From Novosphingobium barchaimii LL02 (GTDB lineage Bacteria > Pseudomonadota > Alphaproteobacteria > Sphingomonadales > Sphingomonadaceae): a stretch of DNA of 64,000 bases. The position numbers were made by a program, and so were the translations under genes. This document shows positions 52,401 through 61,100 of the stretch, piece after piece. Within the stretch, counting starts at the first letter, position 1. The number at the start of each line of letters is the position of its first letter. The notes below the pieces were generated by a model. It had not been told where the DNA came from. It saw only the letters and a program-made list of their open reading frames with translations, and did no database searches. Where the stretch lies: NCBI RefSeq assembly GCF_001046635.1, contig NZ_KQ130453.1:191001-255000 (forward strand), given 5' to 3'.

Positions 52401-53005
52401 GTTATCAGTTGTTCGGCCGGACCATCCAGGTCTGGAATACGCACCGACAGACTGATGCCTTCACTGAAGGCAAGCCGTGGCTGCTGCGTTTCTTCGACCA
52501 GATCCGCTTCTATGCGGTGAGCCCCGAGGAACTGGCGGACTGGCGCCGTGAGTTTCCGGCCGGGCGCCGTTCGCTCCGCATCGAACCGTCCGAATTTCGC
52601 CTTGCCGACTACCGCGCCTTCCTGGCCGAGAACGCGGAAGGCATCAGTGAATTCCAAAAGCGACGACAGGCCGCCTTCGACGATGAGCGTGCCGAATGGC
52701 AGCGGCGCGGCGAGTTCGACCATGCGGCCGATCTGGGCGAGGTCGATGTGCCCGAGGAGGCCGCGATCGACCTTCCCGATGGTTCGGACCTGGTCGAAGC
52801 CCCTTACGGAGGCAGTGTCACGCGGCTGCTCGTCGCCGCCGGTGACGAGGTCGAGGTGGGCGACAAGATCGCAGTCATTGAGGCGATGAAGATGGAAACT
52901 TCAGTTGAAAGCCCCGGTAGGGGCACGGTCTCGGCACTCTACATGCGAGAGGGGCAGTCGTTGCAACCCGGCGCGCCGATGCTGGCGCTGAGGCGGCACG
53001 CATGA
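49409..53005 (+). CDS. uca: Biotin-dependent urea/guanidine carboxylase
   Basis: 1198 residues, the expected length. Residues 1-450: biotin carboxylase ([16 protein letters not shown], ATP-grasp [34 protein letters not shown]). About 450-1090: carboxyltransferase halves of the KipA/KipI type ([46 protein letters not shown]). C-terminal biotinyl domain with biotin Lys1161 in EAMKMET. ATP- and bicarbonate-dependent carboxylation of urea to allophanate or of guanidine to carboxyguanidine; with DUF1989 partners present, guanidine is the likelier substrate. The specificity residue cannot be placed without alignment. Confidence 0.95.
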   Translation: [1198 protein letters not shown]

Positions 53006-54783
53006 CCGCGTCGGCCCCCATGCTGGACCGCCGCAGCGCGGCCGGGATCGCCGCCGCCGTCAATGCGGGACGGACCAGCGCCGTCGCCGTAGCTGAGGAC
53101 ACTCTGGCCCGCGCCGCCGCCTATGACGCTGTCCAGCCGCAGATATGGATCAGCCGGGCTGCGCGCGAAGACCTTCTCGCCGCTGCCCGCGCGATCGATG
53201 TTCGTGTTGCTGCCGGCGAAACCCTGCCGCTGGCGGGCGTACCCTTCGCGGTGAAGGACAATATCGACGTAGCGGGTTTCGAGACGACGGCTGCGTGCCC
53301 CGCCTTCGCCTATCGGCCCAAGGGTTCCGCCGAGGTGATCGAACGTCTTTTAGCCGCAGGCGCGCTTTGCATTGGCAAGACCAACCTTGACCAGTTCGCC
53401 ACCGGGCTCAACGGTTCGCGCAGTCCATACGGCATTCCCCGCAATGCCTCCAACCTTGCCTATGTCAGCGGGGGGTCCAGTTCGGGATCGTCCGTATCGG
53501 TCGCCGCCGGGTTGGTCGCTTTCGCGCTGGGCACGGATACCGCGGGTTCGGGCCGCGTTCCTGCCGCTTTCAACCATCTGATCGGCCTCAAGCCGACCAA
53601 GGGCCGGTGGAGCACGCGCGGTCTGGTCCCGGCCTGCCGAACGCTGGATTGCATCACTGTCTTCACTGACGACACCGTCGACGCGCGCCTTGTCGATCAG
53701 GTCGTGGCGGGTTTCGATCCTGCCGATCCTTACTCGAAACCGCTGGCCGATATTCCTCTGGGGCAAACCCGCATCGGCGTACCGCGCCGCAGCCAGCGCA
53801 ACTGGTTCGGCGATCCCGAATCCGAATATCTCTACGACCGCGCGCTGGAAAACCTGGCGGCGCGGGCCGAACTGGTGGAGATCGACTATGCCCCGCTGCA
53901 GGAGGCCGCGCAGCTTCTCTACGGCGGCCCTTGGGTGGCGGAGCGGACCGCCGCCATGGCCGGCATTCTGGCAAGCGATCCCGATGCCATCGATCCCGTG
54001 GTCCGCAGCGTCGTCGAGCCGGGGGCCGAGGTGAGCGCGATCGACTTGTTCGCCGGCATCTATCGGCTTGCAGAGATCAAGCGCCACGCGGACGAGCTTT
54101 GGAAGAGCATCGACATGATGGCATTCCCGACGACCGGCGCGACCTACCGGGTTGTGGAAATGCTAGCCGCGCCGGTCGCGCTCAACAGCAATCTTGGGGC
54201 CTATACCAACTTCGTCAACCTTCTGGACATGGCCGCGCTGGCTCTGCCTGCCGGGATACGCGCGAACGGCACCGGCTTCGGGATCACGCTGATCGGCCCG
54301 GCCGACAGCGACCGCGCCCTGCTCGAAGCGGCAGATACCTATCTTGGCGCCGCAGACCTTCCGTCTCCACCACCACTTGATCTTGAGGGAAAGATGCAAA
54401 CAGTGAAACTCGCCGTCGTCGGCGCCCATCTGAAGGACATGCCGCTCCACTGGCAGCTCACCTCGCGCGAGGCGACGTTCGTGGGGGCCTTCGATACCGC
54501 GCCCAGCTATCGGCTCTATGCGATGGCGGACAGCGTTCCCGCCAAACCCGCGCTGGTGCACAGCGAGGATGGCGCCTCGATCAAGGTGGAGGTCTATGAA
54601 ATGGGCGTCGCCGAATTCGGCAGCTTCGTGGTGGACGTTCCCGCACCGCTCGCGATCGGCACCGTAACGCTGGCTGACGGCAGCAGCGTGAAGGGCTTCG
54701 TGTCCGAACCGCGCGCGCTGACCGGCGCCGAGGATATTACCAGCCTTGGAGGATGGCGCGCGTATATCGCGCGCGGGGCTTGA
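53002..54783 (+). CDS. atzF: Allophanate hydrolase
   Basis: 593 residues. Amidase-signature domain with Lys85 (FAVKDNID), cis-Ser159 (VSGGSSSGSS) and nucleophile Ser183 (TDTAGSGRVPA), followed by the C-terminal AtzF/DUR domain from about 470 (KLAVVGAHLKDMPLHWQL). Hydrolyses allophanate to ammonia and CO2, last step of the pathway. Overlaps the carboxylase stop (ATGA). Confidence 0.95.
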   Translation: MTASAPMLDRRSAAGIAAAVNAGRTSAVAVAEDTLARAAAYDAVQPQIWISRAAREDLLAAARAIDVRVAAGETLPLAGVPFAVKDNIDVAGFETTAACPAFAYRPKGSAEVIERLLAAGALCIGKTNLDQFATGLNGSRSPYGIPRNASNLAYVSGGSSSGSSVSVAAGLVAFALGTDTAGSGRVPAAFNHLIGLKPTKGRWSTRGLVPACRTLDCITVFTDDTVDARLVDQVVAGFDPADPYSKPLADIPLGQTRIGVPRRSQRNWFGDPESEYLYDRALENLAARAELVEIDYAPLQEAAQLLYGGPWVAERTAAMAGILASDPDAIDPVVRSVVEPGAEVSAIDLFAGIYRLAEIKRHADELWKSIDMMAFPTTGATYRVVEMLAAPVALNSNLGAYTNFVNLLDMAALALPAGIRANGTGFGITLIGPADSDRALLEAADTYLGAADLPSPPPLDLEGKMQTVKLAVVGAHLKDMPLHWQLTSREATFVGAFDTAPSYRLYAMADSVPAKPALVHSEDGASIKVEVYEMGVAEFGSFVVDVPAPLAIGTVTLADGSSVKGFVSEPRALTGAEDITSLGGWRAYIARGA

Positions 54784-54822
54784 TACAGGCAGCGTAGTTC
54801 AGGAAAACCAGAAGGGGGAAAC

Positions 54823-55761
54823 ATGCGCAAGTTCGAGCTGATGGTTCTGGCAGCGACTGCCGGGATCGCCGCCATTTCAACTGCCGCTCATGCTGAGGGT
54901 GAGCAGGTCATCACGGTGCCGGGCTTCGCGGATTTCCTTGCGGTTGATGGCAAGACGGTCTGGGCCACCAACAAGGGGCGTGTCGAACATTGGTCCCGTC
55001 AGGGCAAGATCGCCGAAGTTGCCATGGATCACCCCTGCGGCGCCATGACCATCGCGCACGGAGCGCTCTGGGTCGCCGATTGCGAGAAGGGCACGCTCAA
55101 CCGGATCGACATACGAACGGCGAAACTGACCGCCACGATCCACACCGGGATCGCCAATCCCAAGGGTGAACTGAACGTCGTGGCCGGCGCCGGGGCGATA
55201 TGGGTCGCCAGCGAAGACAAGGGCGTGATCGCGCGGGTGGACCCTGACAGTAACAGCGTCACCGCCTCTGTTACCGTGGACCCGGGCACCTGGTATCTTG
55301 CATTCGGACACGAATATCTCTGGGCCGTCAGCGCCTCGCAGCAGTCCTTGCAGCGTATCGATCCCAGGACGAACACCGTGGTCGGAAAGACAGGGTTGGG
55401 GAAGGAGCCGGGCTTTCTCGCGGCCGGTGAAGGCGCGGTGTGGGTGCAGGAACAGGGCGATGGCACCGTCGCCCGGATTGATCCCGCGAGCGGCGAGCTG
55501 ACCGGCCGTATCAAGGTCGGCGACAATCTGAAGTGGGGGGATATTGACACCGGCGGCGGCAAGGTCTGGTTGCGCACTACCGATGATCAGGTCTTTGTCG
55601 TGATCGATGCCAGGACGCATGCGATCGAGCAGCGTATGGGCAAAGCAGCCGGAAGCGGTGCGCTGCGTTACACCCGGCCGGGCCTTTGGACATCGGCCCA
55701 TGACGAGCATACCCTGTCCTGGTGGCCAAAATCCATGTTGAAGGCCAAGCCGGGGCGTTAA
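54823..55761 (+). CDS. Secreted YncE-like beta-propeller protein
   Basis: 312 residues with a signal peptide (MRKFELMVLAATAGIAAIS, cleavage near AHA-EGE). Repeated blades of about 40-45 residues with the pattern W-A, D/N-T/G, RID/IDP (for example GALWVADCEKGTLNRID, AIWVASEDKGVIARVDP, YLWAVSASQQSLQRIDP, AVWVQEQGDGTVARIDP). Seven-bladed NHL/YncE fold, periplasmic. A strong GAAGGGGG precedes the ATG and it is only 39 bp after the allophanate hydrolase gene, so it belongs to the operon; a role in periplasmic ligand binding or transporter function is possible but unknown. Confidence 0.75.
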   Translation: MRKFELMVLAATAGIAAISTAAHAEGEQVITVPGFADFLAVDGKTVWATNKGRVEHWSRQGKIAEVAMDHPCGAMTIAHGALWVADCEKGTLNRIDIRTAKLTATIHTGIANPKGELNVVAGAGAIWVASEDKGVIARVDPDSNSVTASVTVDPGTWYLAFGHEYLWAVSASQQSLQRIDPRTNTVVGKTGLGKEPGFLAAGEGAVWVQEQGDGTVARIDPASGELTGRIKVGDNLKWGDIDTGGGKVWLRTTDDQVFVVIDARTHAIEQRMGKAAGSGALRYTRPGLWTSAHDEHTLSWWPKSMLKAKPGR

Positions 55762-55939
55762 CGCCGGCTGCCGCGCGCCCGGCAAGCCTGAAATGTGCGG
55801 GCATAGTGTAAATACCGCTGATTTGTGCATTTCCATCAATTTGACCTATGACTGAACGGTAAGGTCGGATTACTCTCGGCGAAGGTTGGCGGCCGGCTTT
55901 TACGAAAGCGGGAATTCGCCTTGTTGGGATAACGCATGC

Positions 55940-56878
55940 ATGAGCGAACGAACGCCGTTGATCGACGAGAAATTCGCAAAGCGTGTCGATTGGAACCTGC
56001 TGCGCACCTTTGTCGATATCGTCAGGGCCGGCGGTATCGGCGCGGCGGCAAGGCAGCTTAGCAAGCAACAGCCCAGCATAAGTGCCGCGCTCAAGCGGTT
56101 GGAGGATCATGTCGGTGCCACTTTGCTGCACAGGTCTGTCAACGGCGTTGAAATGACGGCCGCCGGCAAGGCGCTTATGGCACTTTGCGAGGACATGCTC
56201 GAGGCGGCCCGGATGGTTCCGCACCAGGTCGCCCAGGCAACGAGGCGCGTCGAGGGGATAGTTCGCATTCAGATCGTGTCGGGCATCGTCTCCGACGAAT
56301 TCGACCAGGCGCTGGCTAGCTTCCACAGGCGCAATCCGAACATTCATATCGAAATTCGCGTTTCGCCCTGGCGGCAGGTGCTCGATGCGCTGGAACATGG
56401 CGAAGTTGAGATAGGCATCGGCTATGACAGCGGCGTGCGGGGAAGCCTGGCCTATGAGCCACTGTTCATGGAGCGTCAGCAACTTTACTGTGCCCGCAGT
56501 CATCCTCTTTTCGGCTATCGCATAAGCCAGCCCAAGGAGTTGAAAGGCGAAGGTTTCGTGCTCACCGGCGGGGACGAGATCGAGGCTATAACGCATTTAC
56601 GTCGCCGTTACGGACTTGGCGCGCAGGTCACCGGCCTGGCCGAGGATATAAATGAGGCCCGGCGTCTGATCGTCTGCGGGGTCGGCATCGGCTTTCTGCC
56701 CGTGCCCGCCGTGCAGGCCGAAGTGGCAAGAGGTGCGCTATGGCCGCTGCTTCACGCGGATTTCGAACCCTCCTACGATATTTTCCTCCTCGCTCGATCC
56801 GAGCCGGCACGCGATACTGCAACACAGCTTTTTATAGACGAAGTGTTTCGGCGCATTCGTGCGCAGCGCAGGTCATAG
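55940..56878 (+). CDS. LysR-type transcriptional regulator
   Basis: 312 residues from ATG 55940. N-terminal winged HTH with WNLLRTFVDIVRAGGIGAAARQLSKQQPSISAALKRLEDHVG, then a substrate-binding domain. Upstream DNA has a GACCT-N14-AGGTC-like symmetry (about 55839-55866), a possible autoregulatory site. Position right after the guanidine operon suggests it may regulate it, but the spacing and separate leader also allow an unrelated role. Confidence 0.88.
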   Translation: MSERTPLIDEKFAKRVDWNLLRTFVDIVRAGGIGAAARQLSKQQPSISAALKRLEDHVGATLLHRSVNGVEMTAAGKALMALCEDMLEAARMVPHQVAQATRRVEGIVRIQIVSGIVSDEFDQALASFHRRNPNIHIEIRVSPWRQVLDALEHGEVEIGIGYDSGVRGSLAYEPLFMERQQLYCARSHPLFGYRISQPKELKGEGFVLTGGDEIEAITHLRRRYGLGAQVTGLAEDINEARRLIVCGVGIGFLPVPAVQAEVARGALWPLLHADFEPSYDIFLLARSEPARDTATQLFIDEVFRRIRAQRRS

Positions 56879-56971
56879 GTCTCATCTATGCATGCCATTG
56901 TGAATTTGCCTCTGCCTTGATGACCGTTCCTTGCCCAGTCTCGGAAATGCCGAACGAGGGGAAGGCCGCAA

Positions 56972-57127
56972 ATGAGCCCGAGAGCGATTTTCCAGTCCAT
57001 CAACAAGAAAAGCCTCGTCACTGGCGCGGCGGTGATCGGCGCCGTCGGGTTGAGGACCATTCTTGGGGGCATCGAAGCCCGGGCGCAGGCCATCGGCGGT
57101 GCGTCGCGTCAAAGGCGTGATCGCTGA
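56972..57127 (+). CDS. Small hydrophobic protein (51 residues)
   Basis: Starts ATG 56972 after GAGGGGAAGG. Reads MSPRAIFQSINKKSLVTGAA, a hydrophobic GAVIGAV-type helix, then a basic C-terminus (RQRRDR). The TGA overlaps the next ATG (TGATG), a strong sign of a real coupled gene. Probably a small membrane protein or unusual signal-anchored peptide; family not recognised. Confidence 0.5.
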   Translation: MSPRAIFQSINKKSLVTGAAVIGAVGLRTILGGIEARAQAIGGASRQRRDR

Positions 57128-57522
57128 TGCGGCCGATGCGTTTCATTGCGAGGGCGTTGCCAGCAAGCGGTGCGGCTTTTATCATGGCTTTTGCGCCCGG
57201 TGCGATGGCTGCCCCGGATGCCGCGTCGAAGCTGGTTTCGTGCGGCAAGGCAAGCTGCCTCCTCGTATCCGGTCGCCGTGAGCATCCAGAATCGCAGGTG
57301 AGCATCAATGGTCATGCGGTTTCGGTCAAAGGGGCGCAGGTCTGGCGGGTAAGTCTGCCGGTAGAAACGGTGCGCGAATGGTCCCCGCCCAGCGCGAGGA
57401 CGATCCAGGTATCGGTTCTCAACCCGGATACGGGTAATGAAACAGTTAGTCGGGCCGGTCTCCCGATCGGTTTGTTGGGTCATGTCACGGATTTTGCAGC
57501 GCTGGTCATCGGCACCCGGTAG
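57127..57522 (+). CDS. Small secreted hypothetical protein
   Basis: 131 residues, coupled to the upstream small gene. Signal peptide ending FAPGAMAAPD; the mature part has SCGKASCLLVSGRR (two Cys, possible disulfide) and predicted beta-strands. Resembles periplasmic sphingomonad proteins of unknown function. The pair is not obviously linked to the LysR gene. Confidence 0.65.
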   Translation: MRPMRFIARALPASGAAFIMAFAPGAMAAPDAASKLVSCGKASCLLVSGRREHPESQVSINGHAVSVKGAQVWRVSLPVETVREWSPPSARTIQVSVLNPDTGNETVSRAGLPIGLLGHVTDFAALVIGTR

Positions 57523-57652
57523 GTTCTCCGCTTAAGCGATTTAATATTCGGATGCCGGTCATCCGATCATCTGATTGTCAACTTCTCAGCCTAGCGCTAT
57601 GAGGGGCCGGTCGCCGCTAGAGCGGCCCTCGATATGTGTTCAGGAGAAGATG

Positions 57653-57985
57653 ATGAAGATTGGTCTCGTGGCCCTGTTGCCGTTCGCCTTCGCCACCGGA
57701 GCGGTGGCCGCCCCCAACGAAAATCCTTTCGCCCAAGACCGTGCTGTCGTCCAGCTTCAGGGACTCGACCTCGCTACCGTTGACGGCCAGCAGCGTCTGT
57801 CCATCCGTATGGACCAGGCTGCCCGTGCCGTTTGCGGAGAACGTCTGTCGAGCGTGCACCTTGCTCTCGAACAGCGCGCGAGCGAGTGCCGTACGGCCGT
57901 GAAGGCGGATATCAAGGCTCGGATCGAGGCCCGTATGGCGGATGCTTCCGGCGTTCCAAAGGTTCAGTTCGCCTCCGCACGCTGA
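57653..57985 (+). CDS. UrcA family protein
   Basis: 110 residues; CAGGAGAAG gives good spacing to ATG 57653 (ATG 57650 is adjacent). Signal peptide to about residue 20 (AVAAPNEN), then the UrcA pattern VQLQGLDLATVDGQQRLSIRMDQAARAVCG...CRTAV with two conserved Cys. A small secreted family typical of Sphingomonadales and relatives; function unknown. Confidence 0.85.
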   Translation: MKIGLVALLPFAFATGAVAAPNENPFAQDRAVVQLQGLDLATVDGQQRLSIRMDQAARAVCGERLSSVHLALEQRASECRTAVKADIKARIEARMADASGVPKVQFASAR

Positions 57986-58107
57986 GCTTCGCCATGTCGG
58001 CACCAGGAAGGGGTGTGGCTTAGCTGCCTCGGTACTTTGATTGCTGATCGCCCGGCGAAGTCGCATGCGGCGACCCGCGGGGCAACATCATCACTGGCGC
58101 CCTGGCC

Positions 58108-61100
58108 TCAAGTTAGAGCCCATTGCCCCAGCGTGACATAGTCGACCTTGCCCGTGCCCAGAACCGGCAGCGCTTCAATGCTGCGGATGTCGCGCGGGAC
58201 CATCAGTTCGGTCACGCCGTTGCTGCGCGCCCATTCCTGGAGGGCCTTCGGATCGGGCGAGGGGGCGGTGGTGAAAAGGATCAACTGCTCACCCTTCCTG
58301 GCATCGGGCCGCGTGACGACGGCATGTTCCGCGCCCGGCCATATGGCCGCTGCATAGCCTTCCACCGCCGGCAGCGAGACCATTTCGCCGCCGATCTTGG
58401 CAAAGCGCTTGGCGCGGCCCCGGATGGTGACGAAACCGTCATCGTCCACGGTGACGATGTCCCCCGTATCATGCCAGCCGCCTTCGGGAGGCTGGAGGCG
58501 CCCAGGATCGCTTGCCAGCAGATAGCCGGCCATGACGTTGGGGCCCCGGATATGCAGGCGCCCGCCTTCGGTGATGCCGGGCACGGTATCGAGGCGTGCC
58601 TCGATTGCCGGCAGCACGCGGCCCACGGTTCCGGCCTTGAAATGCATCGGCGTATTAACCGCGATCACCGGCGCCGCTTCGGTGGCACCGTAGCCTTCGA
58701 GAATGCGCAGGCCGAACTTTTCGGCATAGACGTTGCGCGTTTCGTCACGGACCCGCTCGGCGCCCGCGAAGATGTAGCGTAGCGAATAGAAGTCGTAGCC
58801 ATGGGCCATCCGCGCATAGCCGGCGAGGAACGTGTCGGTGCCGAACATGATCGTGGCATTGGCATCGTAGGCGAGCGCGGGAACGATCCGGTAATGCAGA
58901 GGGCTGGGGTAAAGCACCGTGCGGATGCCGTTCAGAAGCGGCAGCAGGGTGCCCCCGGTCAGGCCGAAGCTGTGGAACACCGGCAAGGCGTTGAGCACTA
59001 CATCGCTGGCGTTGAAGTCGATCCGGGCGGCAAGCTGCGCGCAGTTCGACAGCAGGTTGCGGTGGGTGAGGACGACGCCCTTGGGCGTGCCCTCCGAGCC
59101 GCTGGTGAAGAGGATCACTGCCGGCGCATCGGGAGAAATGCGCAGGCGGCGGTGGCGCCCGGCGATCCGGCTTCGCAGCAGTGCGGTGCGCAGCTTGGCG
59201 CCTGGCGTGATGGTAGCGGCGACATCTTCAAGATAGACGATGCTCAGGCCTTCGTCGCCCAGCGCACCGATCACATCGTCCAGCTTCGCCTGTTCCACGA
59301 AGGCGCGGGCGGTGACGACGGTGCGGATCTGCGCGGTCGCACAGGCGGATTTCAGGTTGGCGAGGCCAGCGGTGAAGTTCAGCATCGCCGCGACCCGGCC
59401 CTGTGCCTGCAGCGCGAAGAAGGCTATGGCCACCCCGTTCACATTGGGCAGCAGCACGCCTACGTTTTCGCCTTGCACAGTGGTGCGGGACAGCTTGCCG
59501 CCCAGCAGGTGCGCAGCGATCAGCAGGCGGTTGTATGTAAGCGGCAGGCGTTTCACGTCCTCGACGATGCCCACTTTGCCGCCATGGATGTCGCGTGCCT
59601 CGCATAAGGCTTCGAACAGAGTGCGATGCGTGTCGGTGGTGTCGAAGATCATCGCGCTCATCTCGTCGTAGAGCCGGCGACCTGCGACTGCCCGGCGTTG
59701 GCGGGCGCTCATCTCAACGGCGTGTTCGCCGGCGATGGAAAAGCGGCGCTGCGGCAGCGCAGTCAGGGTGATCTTCGGGAACCAGCGCTGGCGCACTTTG
59801 CCCTTGAGATACGAAAAAGGCGTGCGCTGCGGTCCGTCGAGACGCAGGGGGATGATCGGGGCGTTGGCCTTGTCGGCCACCATGCCGGGGCCGTCGAATA
59901 CCTTCATCAGCGCGCCGGTGACGGTGATGCGTCCTTCGGGGAAGATCACCAGGGTCCGCCCCTCGCGCACGGCCTTGACCATGGCCTTGGCCGCCATCGG
60001 GTTGGTCGGGTCGACGGGGAAGGCTTCGAACAGGCCGAGGAAGGGTTTCACCCACCATGCTTTGGCGATGTGGGTGTTGATTGCGAATGTCGGCTTGCCG
60101 GGCAGGAACGCGCCCAGCAGCACGCCGTCGAGCAGGCTGAGGTGATTGACCACGACCACCGCGCTCTCACCCGGGCGAGGCAAGTTTTCGAAGCCCGACA
60201 CCTCGACGCGGTAGAGGGCTTTCAGGATGGTGCGGATCACCCATTTGAACAGGGTTTCGGGCAGCAGCCAGATGCTGACAAACGCGACGACAAGCGAGGC
60301 GAAGCCCAGCGCGCCGATCAGGCCGGGCACGTCCATGCCGGATGCCAGCAGGCCAGTGATCGTCAGCACCGCGACCACAGTTACGGCGGCGTTGACGATG
60401 TTGTTCGCGGCGATGATGCGGGAACGTTCCTCGGGAAGGCTCTCGATCTGGAGGATGGCATAAAGGGGGACGATGAACATGCCGCCGGCAAAGGCAATGA
60501 CGGCCAGATCGATCAGGATGCGGATAGCGCCCGGTGTGGCGATGAACTGTTGCACCGAAGCGCCTGCTGTGCGGACGGAAAAGCCGCTGGTGGACAGCCA
60601 CAGGTCGATCAGTCCCAGCGCCAGCGCCAGTGCGGAAACAGGCACGTAGCGGGCGGAAACCTGGCCGCCGAGCAGCTTGTTCACCGCGATCGAGCCGAAT
60701 GCGATCGTCACCGAGAAGATCACCAGGAACAGCGTTGCCACTTCCTGCCGGGCCGCCAGCGTACCGCTGACGAGCGGCGCGAATTCCGATACCAGCACTG
60801 CGCCGGCGGCGAAGAACCAGCTGATGCCCAGTATCGAAAGCCACACCCCCCGGCCATGGCGCGCGGTCTTCAGAATGCTCATCGTACCGCGCCAGACGTT
60901 CCAGTCCACCGGGTGACCGCCTTTGAGCGGAGGAGCAGAGGGAATGGCAAGCGCGGCAATATAGCCGAGCAGCGCGACCCCCATGGCGGCAAGGCCCGCC
61001 TCCCAGGCCGGGATCACCCCTGCCAGAAGCTGTCCGCCGAGGATCGCGAGGAAGGTGCCGGCCTCGATCAAGCCGGTGCCGCCCATGATTTCGTGTTCGC

